Below are positions 11,201-25,800 of a stretch of 64,000 bases of DNA, one piece after another. This DNA comes from Spinacia oleracea (Eukaryota; Streptophyta; Magnoliopsida; Caryophyllales; Amaranthaceae). The stretch lies in assembly GCF_020520425.1 (NCBI RefSeq), contig NC_079492.1, positions 72,655,671 through 72,719,670 on the forward strand, read 5' to 3'. Position 1 is the stretch's first letter; the number at the start of each line of letters is the position of its first letter. The notes under the pieces were generated by a model. The model did not search any database. It had not been told where the DNA came from and was given only the letters and a program-made list of their open reading frames with translations. A program made the translations under genes and the position numbers.

Positions 11201-11867
11201 AATCCTGAAGAAAAAAATCACGAACCAAAATTAAATTACCAACACCTAATTCAAAAGAAAATCAGAATATTGCTTGAAAATAATCACAAAACGAAATTAA
11301 ATTACCAACACCTAATTAAAATCGTAATAATTATCAAAACAGAAAGAAAAAAATCCCCAGAAAAAGAAATGTAATTTAAACAAACAGAAAAGCAAATGAA
11401 GAACTGTTACCTGATAATCGAAGAAGATCGATCAAACTCGTCGATTAATCGAATATTTATTATGAAAATTTCATTTTCCTTCCCTAAACCCCTAAATTCA
11501 ATTATTTATTACGAAAATTTCAATTTTCCCCCAAATTTGAATCTATCTCCTCCAATGGTAAATCGATCGAAGGAGAGGAAGAAGATCGAGGGATAGGATG
11601 AATAAGATCGAAGGCATCTTTAGAGGAAAAAGATCGAAGAAGATCAAAGAGGATTTGAGTGGTATTCGTAGATGAAGAAGATCGAAGGAGAAAACGGGAG
11701 TGAGGAAGGAGAGATCAAACGGGAAGGAGGAGAGAGAAAACGGTGGAACAGGAAGCCAGAAAGGGCTCAGGGCAGTTTAGTATAGAGGGTATATTCGTAT
11801 TTTTCCTTGGGGACACGAAAAGTTATTTTACCAAAAAGACCTCAGCTGTTCCTTTATATAATAGAGA
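8218..11867 (-). mobile_element. Helitron copy 2
   Basis: Complete 3,650 bp unit with the same internal order as copy 1. It shares with copies 3 and 4 the variants AAGGGAAAAAACGG (near 8976) and CCTGTACC (near 9108), and with copy 3 alone CTGAAGGGAAAAATCC (near 8813). Confidence 0.9.
8479..8963 (-). pseudogene. GT47 fragment, Helitron copy 2
   Basis: Same remnant with the same frameshifting deletion as copy 1. KLEKFEDAF here replaces KLGKFEDAF of copy 1. Inherited through array amplification. Confidence 0.83.
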
Positions 11868-14800
11868 CTAGTCTTATATGCACGCGATGCGTGCGGGATT
11901 ATATATAAAATTAAAAATTTAGTTAATACAACTAATTATAATAAATACTGTGCAATAAAAATTGTTCAAAAACTAAACCAACAGAAAATGTCATGCTTTG
12001 CAAATTTGTGTTATTGAAGATATTGTATGGCTTTCTATTAACAACATTTTCCCTATGTAAAGGGGAAAAAAATATAATAATTTCTAGCTTAATATCTAAA
12101 AAGAAGGAAAACATCCTTTAATTCCTATTCAAGGAAATCTGCTAATCGCCCTTTCAAGCAAATTATTCACAGCTAGAGTGAATGCATCTTCAAATTTCTC
12201 CAACTTGGTGTTAGCAGTTGCATAAACCAACCTAGGCATCAACTCATTAATAATATACTTCCTCATTTGTTGCGTTTCTTTTCGAGGGATCTTCATAAGC
12301 CTCTCTATCACATTCACCCATGACAGCTTGACCTCGTCTTGGTCTATAAACACGGAATACTTCCAGGATAATGTGCCGTGAATGGATCAAACACAACAGG
12401 GATGCAGCCAACAATGAGAGAATCAAACATGGACTTTCTCGTTGGACTGTCCCCTGGAGGCTGAAGGGAAAAATCCGATGCCATGAAAAGTTTCTCAACA
12501 TGTACTGATTTAATACATGATTCTCCTATACAGTTTAAGAAGTTGCAGACTTTATTTGGAGCAGAAATGCATTGTTCAATGAGGATCGATCTTTCAAGTG
12601 TGAATTCATGGAGTAAACATGAAAAAGGGAAAAAACGGACTTACCGGTATACCCAAGGCCCAAGATTTAGCCGCAGCAGCTACTGCCTTATTCGAACCAT
12701 TCATCCCTTGACCATCCTCACTATATCCTCCAAAGAAGTATGCACTAAGAAATCATCCTGTACCAAATTTCAACACTAATTACCCCGAAATCTAAACACT
12801 TTACATGGATAGTCAATAGCTCAACTGTTAATAAAATCTAACAAACCCGCGATGAATGGGTGACCAATACGCAACGTTTCAGCTTCGAAAACAGGAAATC
12901 ATGGCTAAATCTTCCAATTGCAGCAAACAGAAATATCGCCAATACATCCCCACCAGCTAATAACGCAACTTTCCTGAAATTTTAACAAAATAGTAAAGTA
13001 TGCTGAGTTTTTTCGCAAAATAATCAACATAACCAATTAAATTCTAAGAACATATATATATGCACGCTTCTAATTCATAAAATAAGAGTAAATAAATTTA
13101 GTCAAAAACAGAAAAATTGAAATATGCACTGAGTGAGCAGAAATTAGAACGATAGAAACCCATCATGTGAAGATACGTATCGTGATAAAATGAGTAAGGT
13201 ACAAAATCTCGATAATCCACAATTAGAAGGTGAATAAAGGTTTCAATATCGAATAGGTTAATTCCGATAAAAATTAACAGAGTAATTTAATAATAGAGAT
13301 AAACCGATGTCTCTAGTCACTCCAAACCTCGGGTAATTGGGCACATAATTGAGTCATATACCTTCACCATCAGCAGGAACATAAGCTGAGCGCCTTGATT
13401 GGACTTGCTGATATGTCGGCTGAGAAATTAAAAACATAAGTAGCATTTAGACTTTTAAAATAATGAAAGGAGTAGGTCAAAATAGCAGATTTCCTTCTTA
13501 ATGGAAGTTATTTAAGCACTTATTCAATTTTAGGACGACAACAGGTTATATATTGTTTTGTTTGTTGTCATCAGAATATATTTTTTATTTCGGTACTTAC
13601 TCATAGAGATTACTTATGCACACCAAACAGAACAGACTGCACCTGAAATCAAGAACATCCAATTACTGAAATGCTGCACACTAACAACATCACTCCACAC
13701 AACAACAACTGGAGAGAAAACCTTACTTGAAAGCACCAGCAAAGCAACAGTAGAAAGTAACAGCAGCAAGCCAGCAACAACCAGACACTGCACACTGTAA
13801 ACCACAGCAGCAGACAACCAATAACAGACGCAGCAGCTACACGAACAAACACTCAATTATAAAACTTTTAATGAAGCAAAATTAACAAAATTAAGAAACG
13901 AAATGGGCATCAAAATCAATGCATTGCGATATTCTGAATGAGTCAAAACAATTCAAATAAATTTCAGCAACTATTAACACTACAACAAAGAAAGTAAAAC
14001 TTAGGGCTAATTATAGTGGGGGAGAAAGAAAGCATACCGAATTAGAAGAGGAAACAACGCTGGAAGAGAAGAGACAGCGAGATAGAGAAACTTAGGGCTA
14101 AATATACTCTGCACACCTAAAATTAAGATCAATCAAAAGTAAGAAAGAGAAAGATGCAATGGAAAAGATCCAGGAGAGTGTTAATATTTTGAGAGGGAAG
14201 AGATACGATACCTCAAAAACCAAATCATTGAGGACGGTGGCAAGAAGCTCAAACATTTAACATGATTCCTTTTCAAAATGCTTATTGTAAGCTCTAAGCA
14301 CATTAGACGGGCTTGTCCTTGCTATGTAAATGTTCTCCTTGTTGTCCTCTATGTCTGCTGGCACCTGTAGATTCATCATCATTCATTGAACACCACAATT
14401 TACCAACAATTTTAGCTGCAGATTGTATGAAGATTGATCACCTTAGATAGCCACTGGAGGCTATACGAAGAATGAACAAAATGCAAGTGGTTGGTGGGAA
14501 AAAGCCTGTCATAAAAAGAGCCAGGGACACCATTCACAAAACAATACCCAAAATCCATATTCTTTAGTAAATTACCAATAAAAAGACATCTTATTTAAAC
14601 AAATATCCATGTTCATCACCATTTTTAAAAATTTACTGTGAAAATAAGATAAATCCAGATCCACAACAACAATTGACAGGCGAAATTTCAAAGCAATTGA
14701 AAAATTAATCAAAAAACAGAGAGATTGGAAGAAATAATTACCTTAATATTCGACGGAGATAATGAGGGAAAACGGTTGCCGAGAAGTGGACGTCGATGGA

Positions 14801-15517
14801 AACTAAAAATTAACCTCAGCAGAAACCTCAGCAAACTAAAAATTAACTAAAATCCTGAAGAAAAAAATCACGAACCAAAATTAAATTACCAACACCTAAT
14901 TCAAAAGAAAATCAGAATATTGCTTGAAAATAATCACAAAACGAAATTAAATTACCAACACCTAATTAAAATCGTAATAATTATCAAAACAAAAAGAAAA
15001 AAATCCCCAGAAAAAGAAATGTAATTTAAACAAACAGAAAAGCAAATGAAGAACTGTTACCTGATAATCGAAGAAGATCGATCAAACTCGTCGATTAATC
15101 GAATATTTATTACGAAAATTTCATTTTCCTTCCCTAAACCCCTAAATTCAATTATTTATTACGAAAATTTCAATTTTCCCCCAAATTTGAATCTATCTCC
15201 TCCAATGGTAAATCGATCGAAGGAGAGGAAGAAGATCGAGGGATAGGATGAATAAGATCGAAGGCATCTTTAGAGGAAAAAGATCGAAGAAGATCAAAGA
15301 GGATTTGAGTGGTATTCGTAGATGAAGAAGATCGAAGGAGAAAACGGGAGTGAGGAAGGAGAGATCAAACGGGAAGGAGGAGAGAGAAAACGGTGGAACA
15401 GGAAGCCAGAAAGGGCTCAGGGCAGTTTAGTATAGAGGGTATATTCGTATTTTTCCTTGGGGACACGAAAAGTTATTTTACCAAAAAGACCTCAGCTGTT
15501 CCTTTATATAATAGAGA
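11868..15517 (-). mobile_element. Helitron copy 3
   Basis: Complete 3,650 bp unit. It belongs with copies 2 and 4 at the marker sites near offsets 762 and 892. A private change GTCAAAACAATTC near 13943 replaces the GTCAATGCAATTC of the other units. Confidence 0.9.
12129..12613 (-). pseudogene. GT47 fragment, Helitron copy 3
   Basis: Same truncated, frameshifted GT47 remnant. The downstream frame from FIDQDEV to the stop is intact. Confidence 0.83.
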
Positions 15518-18500
15518 CTAGTCTTATATGCACGCGATGCGTGCGGGATTATATATAAAATTAAAAATTTAGTTAATACAACTAATTATAATAAATACTG
15601 TGCAATAAAAATTGTTCAAAAACTAAACCAACAGAAAATGTCATGCTTTGCAAATTTGTGTTATTGAAGATATTGTATGGCTTTCTATTAGCAACATTTT
15701 CCCTATGTAAAGGGGAAAAAAATATAATAATTTCTAGCTTAATATCTAAAAAGAAGGAAAACATCCTTTAATTCCTATTCAAGGAAATCTGCTAATCGCC
15801 CTTTCAAGCAAATTATTCACAGCTAGAGTGAATGCATCTTCAAATTTCTCCAACTTGGTGTTAGCAGTTGCATAAACCAACCTAGGCATCAACTCATTAA
15901 TAATATACTTCCTCATTTGTTGCGTTTCTTTTCAAGGGATCTTCATAAGCCTCTCTATCACATTCACCCATGACAGCTTGACCTCGTCTTGGTCTATAAA
16001 CACGGAATACTTCCAGGATAATGTGCCGTGAATGGATCAAACACAACAGGGATGCAGCCAACAATGAGAGAATCAAACATGGACTTTCTCGTTGGACTGT
16101 CCCCTGGAGGCTGAAGGCAAAAATCCGATGCCATGAAAAGTTTCTCTACATGTACTGATTTAATACATGATTCTCCTATACAGTTTAAGAAGTTGCAGAC
16201 TTTATTTGGAGCAGAAATGCATTGTTCAATGAGGATCGATCTTTCAAGTGTGAATTCATGGAGTAAACATGAAAAAGGGAAAAAACGGACTTACCGGTAT
16301 ACCCAAGGCCCAAGATTTAGCCGCAGCAGCTACTGCCTTATTCGAACCATTCATCCCTTGACCATCCTCACTATATCCTCCAAAGAAGTATGCACTAAGA
16401 AATCATCCTGTACCAAATTTCAACACTAATTACCCCGAAATCTAAACACTTTACATGGATAGTCAATAGCTCAACTGTTAATAAAATCTAACAAACCCGC
16501 GATGAATGGGTGACCAATACGCAACGTTTCAGCTTCGAAAACAGGAAATCATGGCTAAATCTTCCAATTGCAGCAAACAGAAGTATCGCCAATACATCCC
16601 CACCAGCTAATAACGCAACTTTCCTGAAATTTTAACAAAATAGTAAAGTATGCTGAGTTTTTTCGCAAAATAATCAACATAACCAATTAAATTCTAAGAA
16701 CATATATATATGCACGCTTCTAATTCATAAAATAAGAGTAAATAAATTTAGTCAAAAACAGAAAAATCGAAATATGCACTGAGTGAGCAGAAATTAGAAC
16801 GATAGAAACCCATCATGTGAAGATACGTATCGTGATAAAATGAGTAAGGTACAAAATCTCGATAATCCACAATTAGAAGGTGAATAAAGGTTTCAATATC
16901 GAATAGGTTAATTCCGATAAAAATTAACAGAGTAATTTAATAATAGAGATAAACCGATGTCTCTAGTCACTCCGAACCTCGGGTAATTGGGCACATAATT
17001 GAGTCATATACCTTCACCATCAGCAGGAACATAAGCTGAGCGCCTTGATTGGACTTGCTGATATGTCGGCTGAGAAATTAAAAACATAAGTAGCATTTAG
17101 ACTTTTAAAATAATGAAAGGAGTAGGTCAAAATAGCAGATTTCCTTCTTAATGGAAGTTATTTAAGCACTTATTCAATTTTAGGACGACAACATGTTATA
17201 TATTGTTTTGTTTGTTGTCATCAGAATATATTTTTTATTTCGGTACTTACTCATAGAGATTACTTATGCACACCAAACAGAACAGACTGCACCTGAAATC
17301 AAGAACATCCAATTACTGAAATGCTGCACACTAACAACATCACTCCACACAACAACAACTGGAGAGAAAACCTTACTTGAAAGCACCAGCAAAGCAACAG
17401 TAGAAAGTAACAGCAGCAAGCCAGCAACAACCAGACACTGCACACTGTAAACCACAGCAGCAGACAACCAATAATAGACGCAGCAGCTACACGAACAAAC
17501 ACTCAATTATAAAACTTTGAATGAAGCAAAATTAACAAAATTAAGAAACGAAATGGGCATCAAAATCAATGCATTGCGATATTCTGAATGAGTCAATGCA
17601 ATTCAAATAAATTTCAACAACTATTAACACTACAACAAAGAAAGTAAAACTTAGGGCTAATTATAGTGGGGGAGAAAGAAAGCATACCGAATTAGAAGAG
17701 GAAACAACGCTGGAAGAGAAGAGACAGCGAGATAGAGAAACTTAGGGCTAAATATACTCTGCACACCTAAAATCAAGATCAATCAAAAGTAAGAAAGAGA
17801 AAGATGCAATGGAAAAGATCCAGGAGAGTGTTAATATTTTGAGAGGGAAGAGATACGATACCTCAAAAACCAAATCATTGAGGACGGTGGCAAGAAGCTC
17901 AAACATTTAACATGATTCCTTTTCAAAATGCTTATTGTAAGCTCTAAGCACATTAGACGGGCTTGTCCTTGCTATGTAAATGTTCTCCTTGTTGTCCTCT
18001 ATGTCTGCTGGCACCTGTAGATTCATCATCATTCATTGAACACCACAATTTACCAACAATTTTAGCTGCAGATTGTATGAAGATTGATCACCTTAGATAG
18101 CCACTGGAGGCTATACGAAGAATGAACAAAATGCAAGTGGTTGGTGGGAAAAAGCCTGTCATAAAAAGAGCCAGGGACACCATTCACAAAACAATACCCA
18201 AAATCCATATTCTTTAGTAAATTACCAATAAAAAGACATCTTATTTAAACAAATATCCATGTTCATCACCATTTTTAAAAATTTACTGTGAAAATAAGAT
18301 AAATCCAGATCCACAACAACAATTGACAGGCGAAATTTCAAAGCAATTGAAAAATTAATCAAAAAACAGAGAGATTGGAAGAAATAATTACCTTAATATT
18401 CGACGGAGATAATGAGGGAAAACGGTTGCCGAGAAGTGGACGTCGATGGAAACTAAAAATTAACCTTAGCAGAAACCTCAGCAAACTAAAAATTAACTAA

Positions 18501-19167
18501 AATCCTGAAGAAAAAAATCACGAACCAAAATTAAATTACCAACACCTAATTCAAAAGAAAATCAGAATATTGCTTGAAAATAATCACAAAACGAAATTAA
18601 ATTACCAACACCTAATTAAAATCGTAATAATTATCAAAACAGAAAGAAAAAAATCCCCAGAAAAAGAAATGTAATTTAAACAAACAGAAAAGCAAATGAA
18701 GAACTGTTACCTGATAATCGAAGAAGATCGATCAAACTCGTCGATTAATCGAATATTTATTACGAAAATTTCATTTTCCTTCCCTAAACCCCTAAATTCA
18801 ATTATTTATTACGAAAATTTCAATTTTCCCCCAAATTTGAATCTATCTCCTCCAATGGTAAATCGATCGAAGGAGAGGAAGAAGATCGAGGGATAGGATG
18901 AATAAGATCGAAGGCATCTTTAGAGGAAAAAGATCGAAGAAGATCAAAGAGGATTTGAGTGGTAGTCGTAGATGAAGAAGATCGAAGGAGAAAACGGGAG
19001 TGAGGAAGGATAGATCAAACGGGAAGGAGGAGACAGAAAACGGTGGAACAGGAAGCCAGAAAGGGCTCAGGGCAGTTTAGTATAGAGGGTATATTCGTAT
19101 TTTTCCTTGGGGACACGAAAAGTTATTTTACCAAAAAGACCTCAGCTGTTCCTTTATATAATAGAGA
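15518..19167 (-). mobile_element. Helitron copy 4
   Basis: Complete 3,650 bp unit. It is intermediate: it shares the offset 762 and 892 variants with copies 2-3, but AATCAAGATC near 17772 with copies 5-8 (copies 1-3 read AATTAAGATC). It has a private stop in its GT47 remnant. Confidence 0.9.
15779..16263 (-). pseudogene. GT47 fragment with extra stop, Helitron copy 4
   Basis: In addition to the shared deletion, plus-strand TTTTCAAGGGAT at 15929-15940 turns the CGA codon of the other copies into TGA (codon at 15932-15934), inside the KIPRKE motif. Confidence 0.83.
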
Positions 19168-22100
19168 CTAGTCTTATATGCACGCGATGCGTGCGGGATT
19201 ATATATAAAATTAAAAATTTAGTTAATACAACTAATTATAATAAATACTGTGCAATAAAAATTGTTCAAAAACTAAACCAACAGAAAATGTCATGCTTTG
19301 CAAATTTGTGTTATTGAAGATATTGTATGGCTTTCTATTAACAACATTTTCCCTATGTAAAGGGGAAAAAAATATAATAATTTCTAGCTTAATATCTAAA
19401 AAGAAGGAAAACATCCTTTAATTCCTATTCAAGGAAATCTGCTAATCGCCCTTTCAAGCAAATTATTCACAGCTAGAGTGAATGCATCTTCAAATTTCTC
19501 CAACTTGGTGTTAGCAGTTGCATAAACCAACCTAGGCATCAACTCATTAATAATATACTTCCTCATTTGTTGCGTTTCTTTTCGAGGGATCTTCATAAGC
19601 CTCTCTATCACATTCACCCATGACAGCTTGACCTCGTCTTGGTCTATAAACACGAAATACTTCCAGGATAATGTGCCGTGAATGGATCAAACACAACAGG
19701 GATGCAGCCAACAATGAGAGAATCAAACATGGACTTTCTCGTTGGACTGTCCCCTGGAGGCTAAAGGCAAAAATCCGATGCCATGAAAAGTTTCTCAACA
19801 TGTACTGATTTAATACATGATTCTCCTATACAGTTTCAGAAGTTGCAGACTTTATTTGGAGCAGAAATGCATTGTTCAATGAGGATCGATCTTTCAAGTG
19901 TGAATTCATGGAATAAACATGAAAAAGGTAAAAAACGGATTTACCGGTATACCCAAGGCCCAAGATTTAGCCGCAGCAGCTACTGCCTTATTCGAACCAT
20001 TCATCCCTTGACCATCCTCACTATATCCTCCAAAGAAGTATGCACTAAGAAATCATCCTGCACCAAATTTCAACACTAATTACCCCGAAATCTAAACACT
20101 TTACATGGATAGTCAATAGCTCAACTGTTAATAAAATCTAACAAACCCGCGATGAATGGGTGACCAATACGCAACGTTTCAGCTTCGAAAACAGGAAATC
20201 ATGGCTAAATCTTCCAATTGCAGCAAACAGAAGTATCGCCAATACATCCCCACCAGCTAATAACGCAACTTTCCTGAAATTTTAACAAAATAGTAAAGTA
20301 TGCTGAGTTTTTTCGCAAAATAATCAACATAACCAATTAAATTCTAAGAACATATATATATGCACGCTTCTAATTCATAAAATAAGAGTAAATAAATTTA
20401 GTCAAAAACAGAAAAATCGAAATATGCACTGAGTGAGCAGAAATTAGAACGATAGAAACCCATCATGTGAAGATACGTATCGTGATAAAATGAGTAAGGT
20501 ACAAAATCTCGATAATCCACAATTAGAAGGTGAATAAAGGTTTCAATATCGAATAGGTTAATTCCGAAAAAATTAACAGAGTAATTTAATAATAGAGATA
20601 AACCGATGTCTCTAGTCACTCCAAACCTCGGGTAATTGGGCACATAATTGAGTCATATACCTTCACCATCAGCAGGAACATAAGCTGAGCGCCTTGATTG
20701 GACTTGCTGATATGTCGGCTGAGAAATTAAAAACATAAGTAGCATTTAGACTTTTAAAATAATGAAAGGAGTAGGTCAAAATAGCAGATTTCCTTCTTAA
20801 TGGAAGTTATTTAAGCACTTATTCAATTTTAGGACGACAACAGGTTATATATTGTTTTGTTTGTTGTCATCAGAATATATTTTTTATTTCGGTACTTACT
20901 CATAGAGATTACTTATACACACCAAACAGAACAGACTGCACCGGAAATCAAGAACATCCAATTACTGAAATGCTGCACACTAACAACATCACTCCACACA
21001 ACAACAACTGGAGAGAAAACCTTACTTGAAAGCACCAGCAAAGCAACAGTAGAAAGTAACAGCAGCAAGCCAGCAACAACCAGACACTGCACACTGTAAA
21101 CCACAGCAGCAGACAACCAATAACAGACGCAGCAGCTACACGAACAAACACTCAATTATAAAACTTTGAATGAAGGAAAATTAACAAAATTAAGAAACGA
21201 AATGGGCATCAAAATCAATGCATTGCGATATTCTGAATGAGTCAATGCAATTCAAATAAATTTCAGCAACTATTAACACTACAACAAAGAAAGTAAAACT
21301 TAGGGCTAATTATAGTGGGGGAGAAAGAAAGCATACCGAATTAGAAGAGGAAACAACGCTGGAAGAGAAGAGACAGCGAGATAGAGAAACTTAGGGCTAA
21401 ATATACTCTGCACACCTAAAATCAAGATCAATCAAAAGTAAGAAAGAGAAAGATGCAATGGAAAAGATCCAGGAGAGTGTTAATATTTTGAGAGGGAAGA
21501 GATACGATACCTCAAAAACCAAATCATTGAGGACGGTGGCAAGAAGCTCAAACATTTAACATGATTCCTTTTCAAAATGCTTATTGTAAGCTCTAAGCAC
21601 ATTAGACGGGCTTGTCCTTGCTATGTAAATGTTCTCCTTGTTGTCCTCTATGTCTGCTGGCACCTGTAGATTCATCATCATTCATTGAACACCACAATTT
21701 ACCAACAATTTTAGCTGCAGATTGTATGAAGATTGATCACCTTAGATAGCCACTGGAGGCTATACGAAGAATGAACAAAATGCAAGTGGTTGGTGGGAAA
21801 AAGCCTGTCATAAAAAGAGCCAGGGACACCATTCACAAAACAATACCCAAAATCCATATTCTTTAGTAAATTACCAATAAAAAGACATCTTATTTAAACA
21901 AATATCCATGTTCATCACCATTTTTAAAAATTTACTGTGAAAATAAGATAAATCCAGATCCACAACAACAATTGACAGGCGAAATTTCAAAGCAATTGAA
22001 AAATTAATCAAAAAACAGAGAGATTGGAAGAAATAATTACCTTAATATTCGACGGAGATAATGAGGGAAAACAGTTGCCGAGAAGTGGACGTCGATGGAA

Positions 22101-22816
22101 ACTAAAAATTAACCTCAGCAGAAACCTCAGCAAACTAAAAATTAACTAAAATCCTGAAGAAAAAAATCACGAACCAAAATTAAATTACCAACACCTAATT
22201 CAAAAGAAAATCAGAATATTGCTTGAAAATAATCACAAAACGAAATTAAATTACCAACACCTAATTAAAATCGTAATAATTATCAAAACAGAAAGAAAAA
22301 AATCCACAGAAAAAGAAATGTAATTTAAACAAACAGAAAAGCAAATGAAGAACTGTTACCTGATAATCGAAGAAGATCGAACAAACTCGTCGATTAATCG
22401 AAAATTTATTACGAAAATTTCATTTTCCTTCCCTAAACCCCTAAATTCAATTATTTATTATGAAAATTTCAATTTTCCCCCAAATTTGAATCTATCTCCT
22501 CCAATGGTAAATCGATCGAAGGAGAGGAAGAAGATCGAGGGATAGGATGAATAAGATCGAAGGCATCTTTAGAGGAAAAAGATCGAAGAAGATCAAAGAG
22601 GATTTGAGTGGTATTCGTAGATGAAGAAGATCGAAGGAGAAAACGGGAGTGCGGAAGGAGAGATCTAACGGGAAGGAGGAGAGAGAAAACGGTGGAACAG
22701 GAAGCCAGAAAGGGCTCAGGGCAGTTTAGTATAGAGGGTATATTCGTATTTTTCCTTGGGGACACGAAAAGTTATTTTACCAAAAAGACCTCAGCTGTTC
22801 CTTTATATAATAGAGA
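19168..22816 (-). mobile_element. Helitron copy 5
   Basis: Complete 3,649 bp unit. The missing base is in CCGAAAAAATT near 20564 (CCGATAAAAATT elsewhere), shared with copies 6 and 7. With copy 6 it shares AGATCTAACGGG near 22661 and TCCACAG near 22303. Confidence 0.9.
19429..19913 (-). pseudogene. GT47 fragment, Helitron copy 5
   Basis: Same remnant and deletion. Small substitutions lie in its upstream part (AATAAACATG instead of AGTAAACATG just beyond its left limit). Confidence 0.83.
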
Positions 22817-25800
22817 CTAGTCTTATATGCACGCGATGCGTGCGGGATTATATATAAAATTAAAAATTTAGTTAATACAACTAATTATAATAAATACTGT
22901 GCAATAAAAATTGTTCAAAAACTAAACCAACAGAAAATGTCATGCTTTGCAAATTTGTGTTATTGAAGATATTGTATGGCTTTCTATTAACAACATTTTC
23001 CCTATGTAAAGGGGAAAAAAATATAATAATTTCTAGCTTAATATCTAAAAAGAAGGAAAACATCCTTTAATTCCTATTCAAGGAAATCTGCTAATCGCCC
23101 TTTCAAGCAAATTATTCACAGCTAGAGTGAATGCATCTTCAAATTTCTCCAACTTGGTGTTAGCAGTTGCATAAACCAACCTAGGCATCAACTCATTAAT
23201 AATATACTTCCTCATTTGTTGCGTTTCTTTTCGAGGGATCTTCATAAGCCTCTCTATCACATTAACCCATGACAGCTTGACCTCGTCTTGGTCTATAAAC
23301 ACGGAATACTTCCAGGATAATGTGCCGTGAATGGATCAAACACAACAGGGATGCAGCCAACAATGAGAGAATCAAACATGGACTTTCTCGTTGGACTGTC
23401 CCTTGGAGGCTGAAGGCAAAAATCCGATGCCATGAAAAGTTTCTCAACATGTACTGATTTAATTCATGATTCTCCTATACAGTTTAAGAAGTTGCAGACT
23501 TTATTTGGAGCAGAAATGCATTGTTCAATGAGGATCGATCTTTCAAGTGTGAATTCATGGAGTAAACATGAAAAAGGTAAAAAACGGACTTACCGGTATA
23601 CCCAAGGCCCAAGATTTAGCCGCAACAGCTACTGCCTTATTCGAACCATTCATCCCTTGACCATCCTCACTATATCCCCCAAAGAAGTATGCACTAAGAA
23701 ATCATCCTGCACCAAATTTCAACACTAATTACCCCGAAATCTAAACACTTTACATGGATAGTCAATAGCTCAACTGTTAATAAAATCTAACAAACCCGCG
23801 ATGAATGGGTGACCAATACGCAACGTTTCAGCTTCGAAAACAGGAAATCATGGCTAAATCTTCCAATTGCAGCAAACAGAAGTATCGCCAATACATCCCC
23901 ACCAGCTAATAACGCAACTTTCCTGAAATTTTAACAAAATAGTAAAGTATGCTGAGTTTTTTCGCAAAATAATCAACATAACCAATTAAATTCTAAGAAC
24001 ATATATATATGCACGCTTCTAATTCATAAAATAAGAGTAAATAAATTTAGTCAAAAACAGAAAAATCGAAATATGCACTGAGTGAGCAGAAATTAGAACG
24101 ATAGAAACCCATCATGTGAAGATACGTATCGTGATAAAATGAGTAAGGTACAAAATCTCGATAATCCACAATTAGAAGGTGAATAAAGGTTTCAATATCG
24201 AATAGGTTAATTCCGAAAAAATTAACAGAGTAATTTAATAATAGAGATAAACCGATGTCTCTAGTCACTCCAAACCTCGGGTAATTGGGCACATAATTGA
24301 GTCATATACCTTCACCATCAGCAGGAACATAAGCTGAGCGCCTTGATTGGACTTGCTGATATGTCGGCTGAGAAATTAAAAACATAAGTAGCATTTAGAC
24401 TTTTAAAATAATGAAAGGAGTAGGTCAAAATAGCAGATTTCCTTCTGAATGGAAGTTATTTAAGCACTTATTCAATTTTAGGACGACAACAGGTTATATA
24501 TTGTTTTGTTTGTTGTCATCAGAATATATTTTTTATTTCGGTACTTACTCATAGAGATTACTTATGCACACCAAACAGAACAGACTACACCTGAAATCAA
24601 GAACATCCAATTACTGAAATGCTGCACACTAACAACATCACTCCACACAACAACAACTGGAGAGAAAACCTTACTTGAAAGCACCAGCAAAGCAACAGTA
24701 GAAAGTAACAGCAGCAAGCCAGCAACAACCAGACACTGCACACTGTAAACCACAGCAGCAGACAACCAATAACAGACGCAGCAGCTACACGAACAAACAC
24801 TCAATTATAAAACTTTGAATGAAGCAAAATTAACAAAATTAAGAAACGAAATGGGCATCAAAATCAATGCATTGCGATATTCTGAATGAGTCAATGCAAT
24901 TCAAATAAATTTCAGCAACTATTAACACTACAACAAAGAAAGTAAAACTTAGGGCTAATTATAGTGGGGGAGAAAGAAAGCATACCGAATTAGAAGAGGA
25001 AACAACGCTGGAAGAGAAGAGACAGCGAGATAGAGAAACTTAGGGCTAAATATACTCTGCACACCTAAAATCAAGATCAATCAAAAGTAAGAAAGAGAAA
25101 GATGCAATGGAAAAGATCCAGGAGAGTGTTAATATTTTGAGAGGGAAGAGATACGATACCTCAAAAACCAAATCATTGAGGACGGTGGCAAGAAGCTCAA
25201 ACATTTAACATGATTCCTTTTCAAAATGCTTATTGTAAGCTCTAAGCACATTAGACGGGCTTGTCCTTGCTATGTAAATGTTCTCCTTGTTGTCCTCTAT
25301 GTCTGCTGGCACCTGTAGATTCATCATCATTCATTGAACACCACAATTTACCAACAATTTTAGCTGCAGATTGTATGAAGATTGATCACCTTAGATAGCC
25401 ACTGGAGGCTATACGAAGAATGAACAAAATGCAAGTGGTTGGTGGGAAAAAGCCTGTCATAAAAAGAGCCAGGGACACCATTCACAAAACAATACCCAAA
25501 ATTCATATTCTTTAGTAAATTACATATAAAAAGACATCTTATTTAAACAAATATCCATGTTCATCACCATTTTTAAAAATTTACTGTGAAAATAAGATAA
25601 ATCCAGATCCACAACAACAATTGACAGGCGAAATTTCAAAGCAATTGAAAAATTAATCAAAAAACAGAGAGATTGGAAGAAATAATTACCTTAATATTCG
25701 ACGGAGATAATGAGGGAAAACGGTTGCCGAGAAGTGGACGTCGATGGAAACTAAAAATTAACCTCAGCAGAAACCTCAGCAAACTAAAAATTAACTAAAA

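Noticed and set aside
22469-22765. 98-codon minus-strand frame in copies 5 and 6
   Set aside because: It appears only where small substitutions remove stops in the AG-rich Helitron 5' region; Ser/Leu-rich with no homologous frame in other copies.
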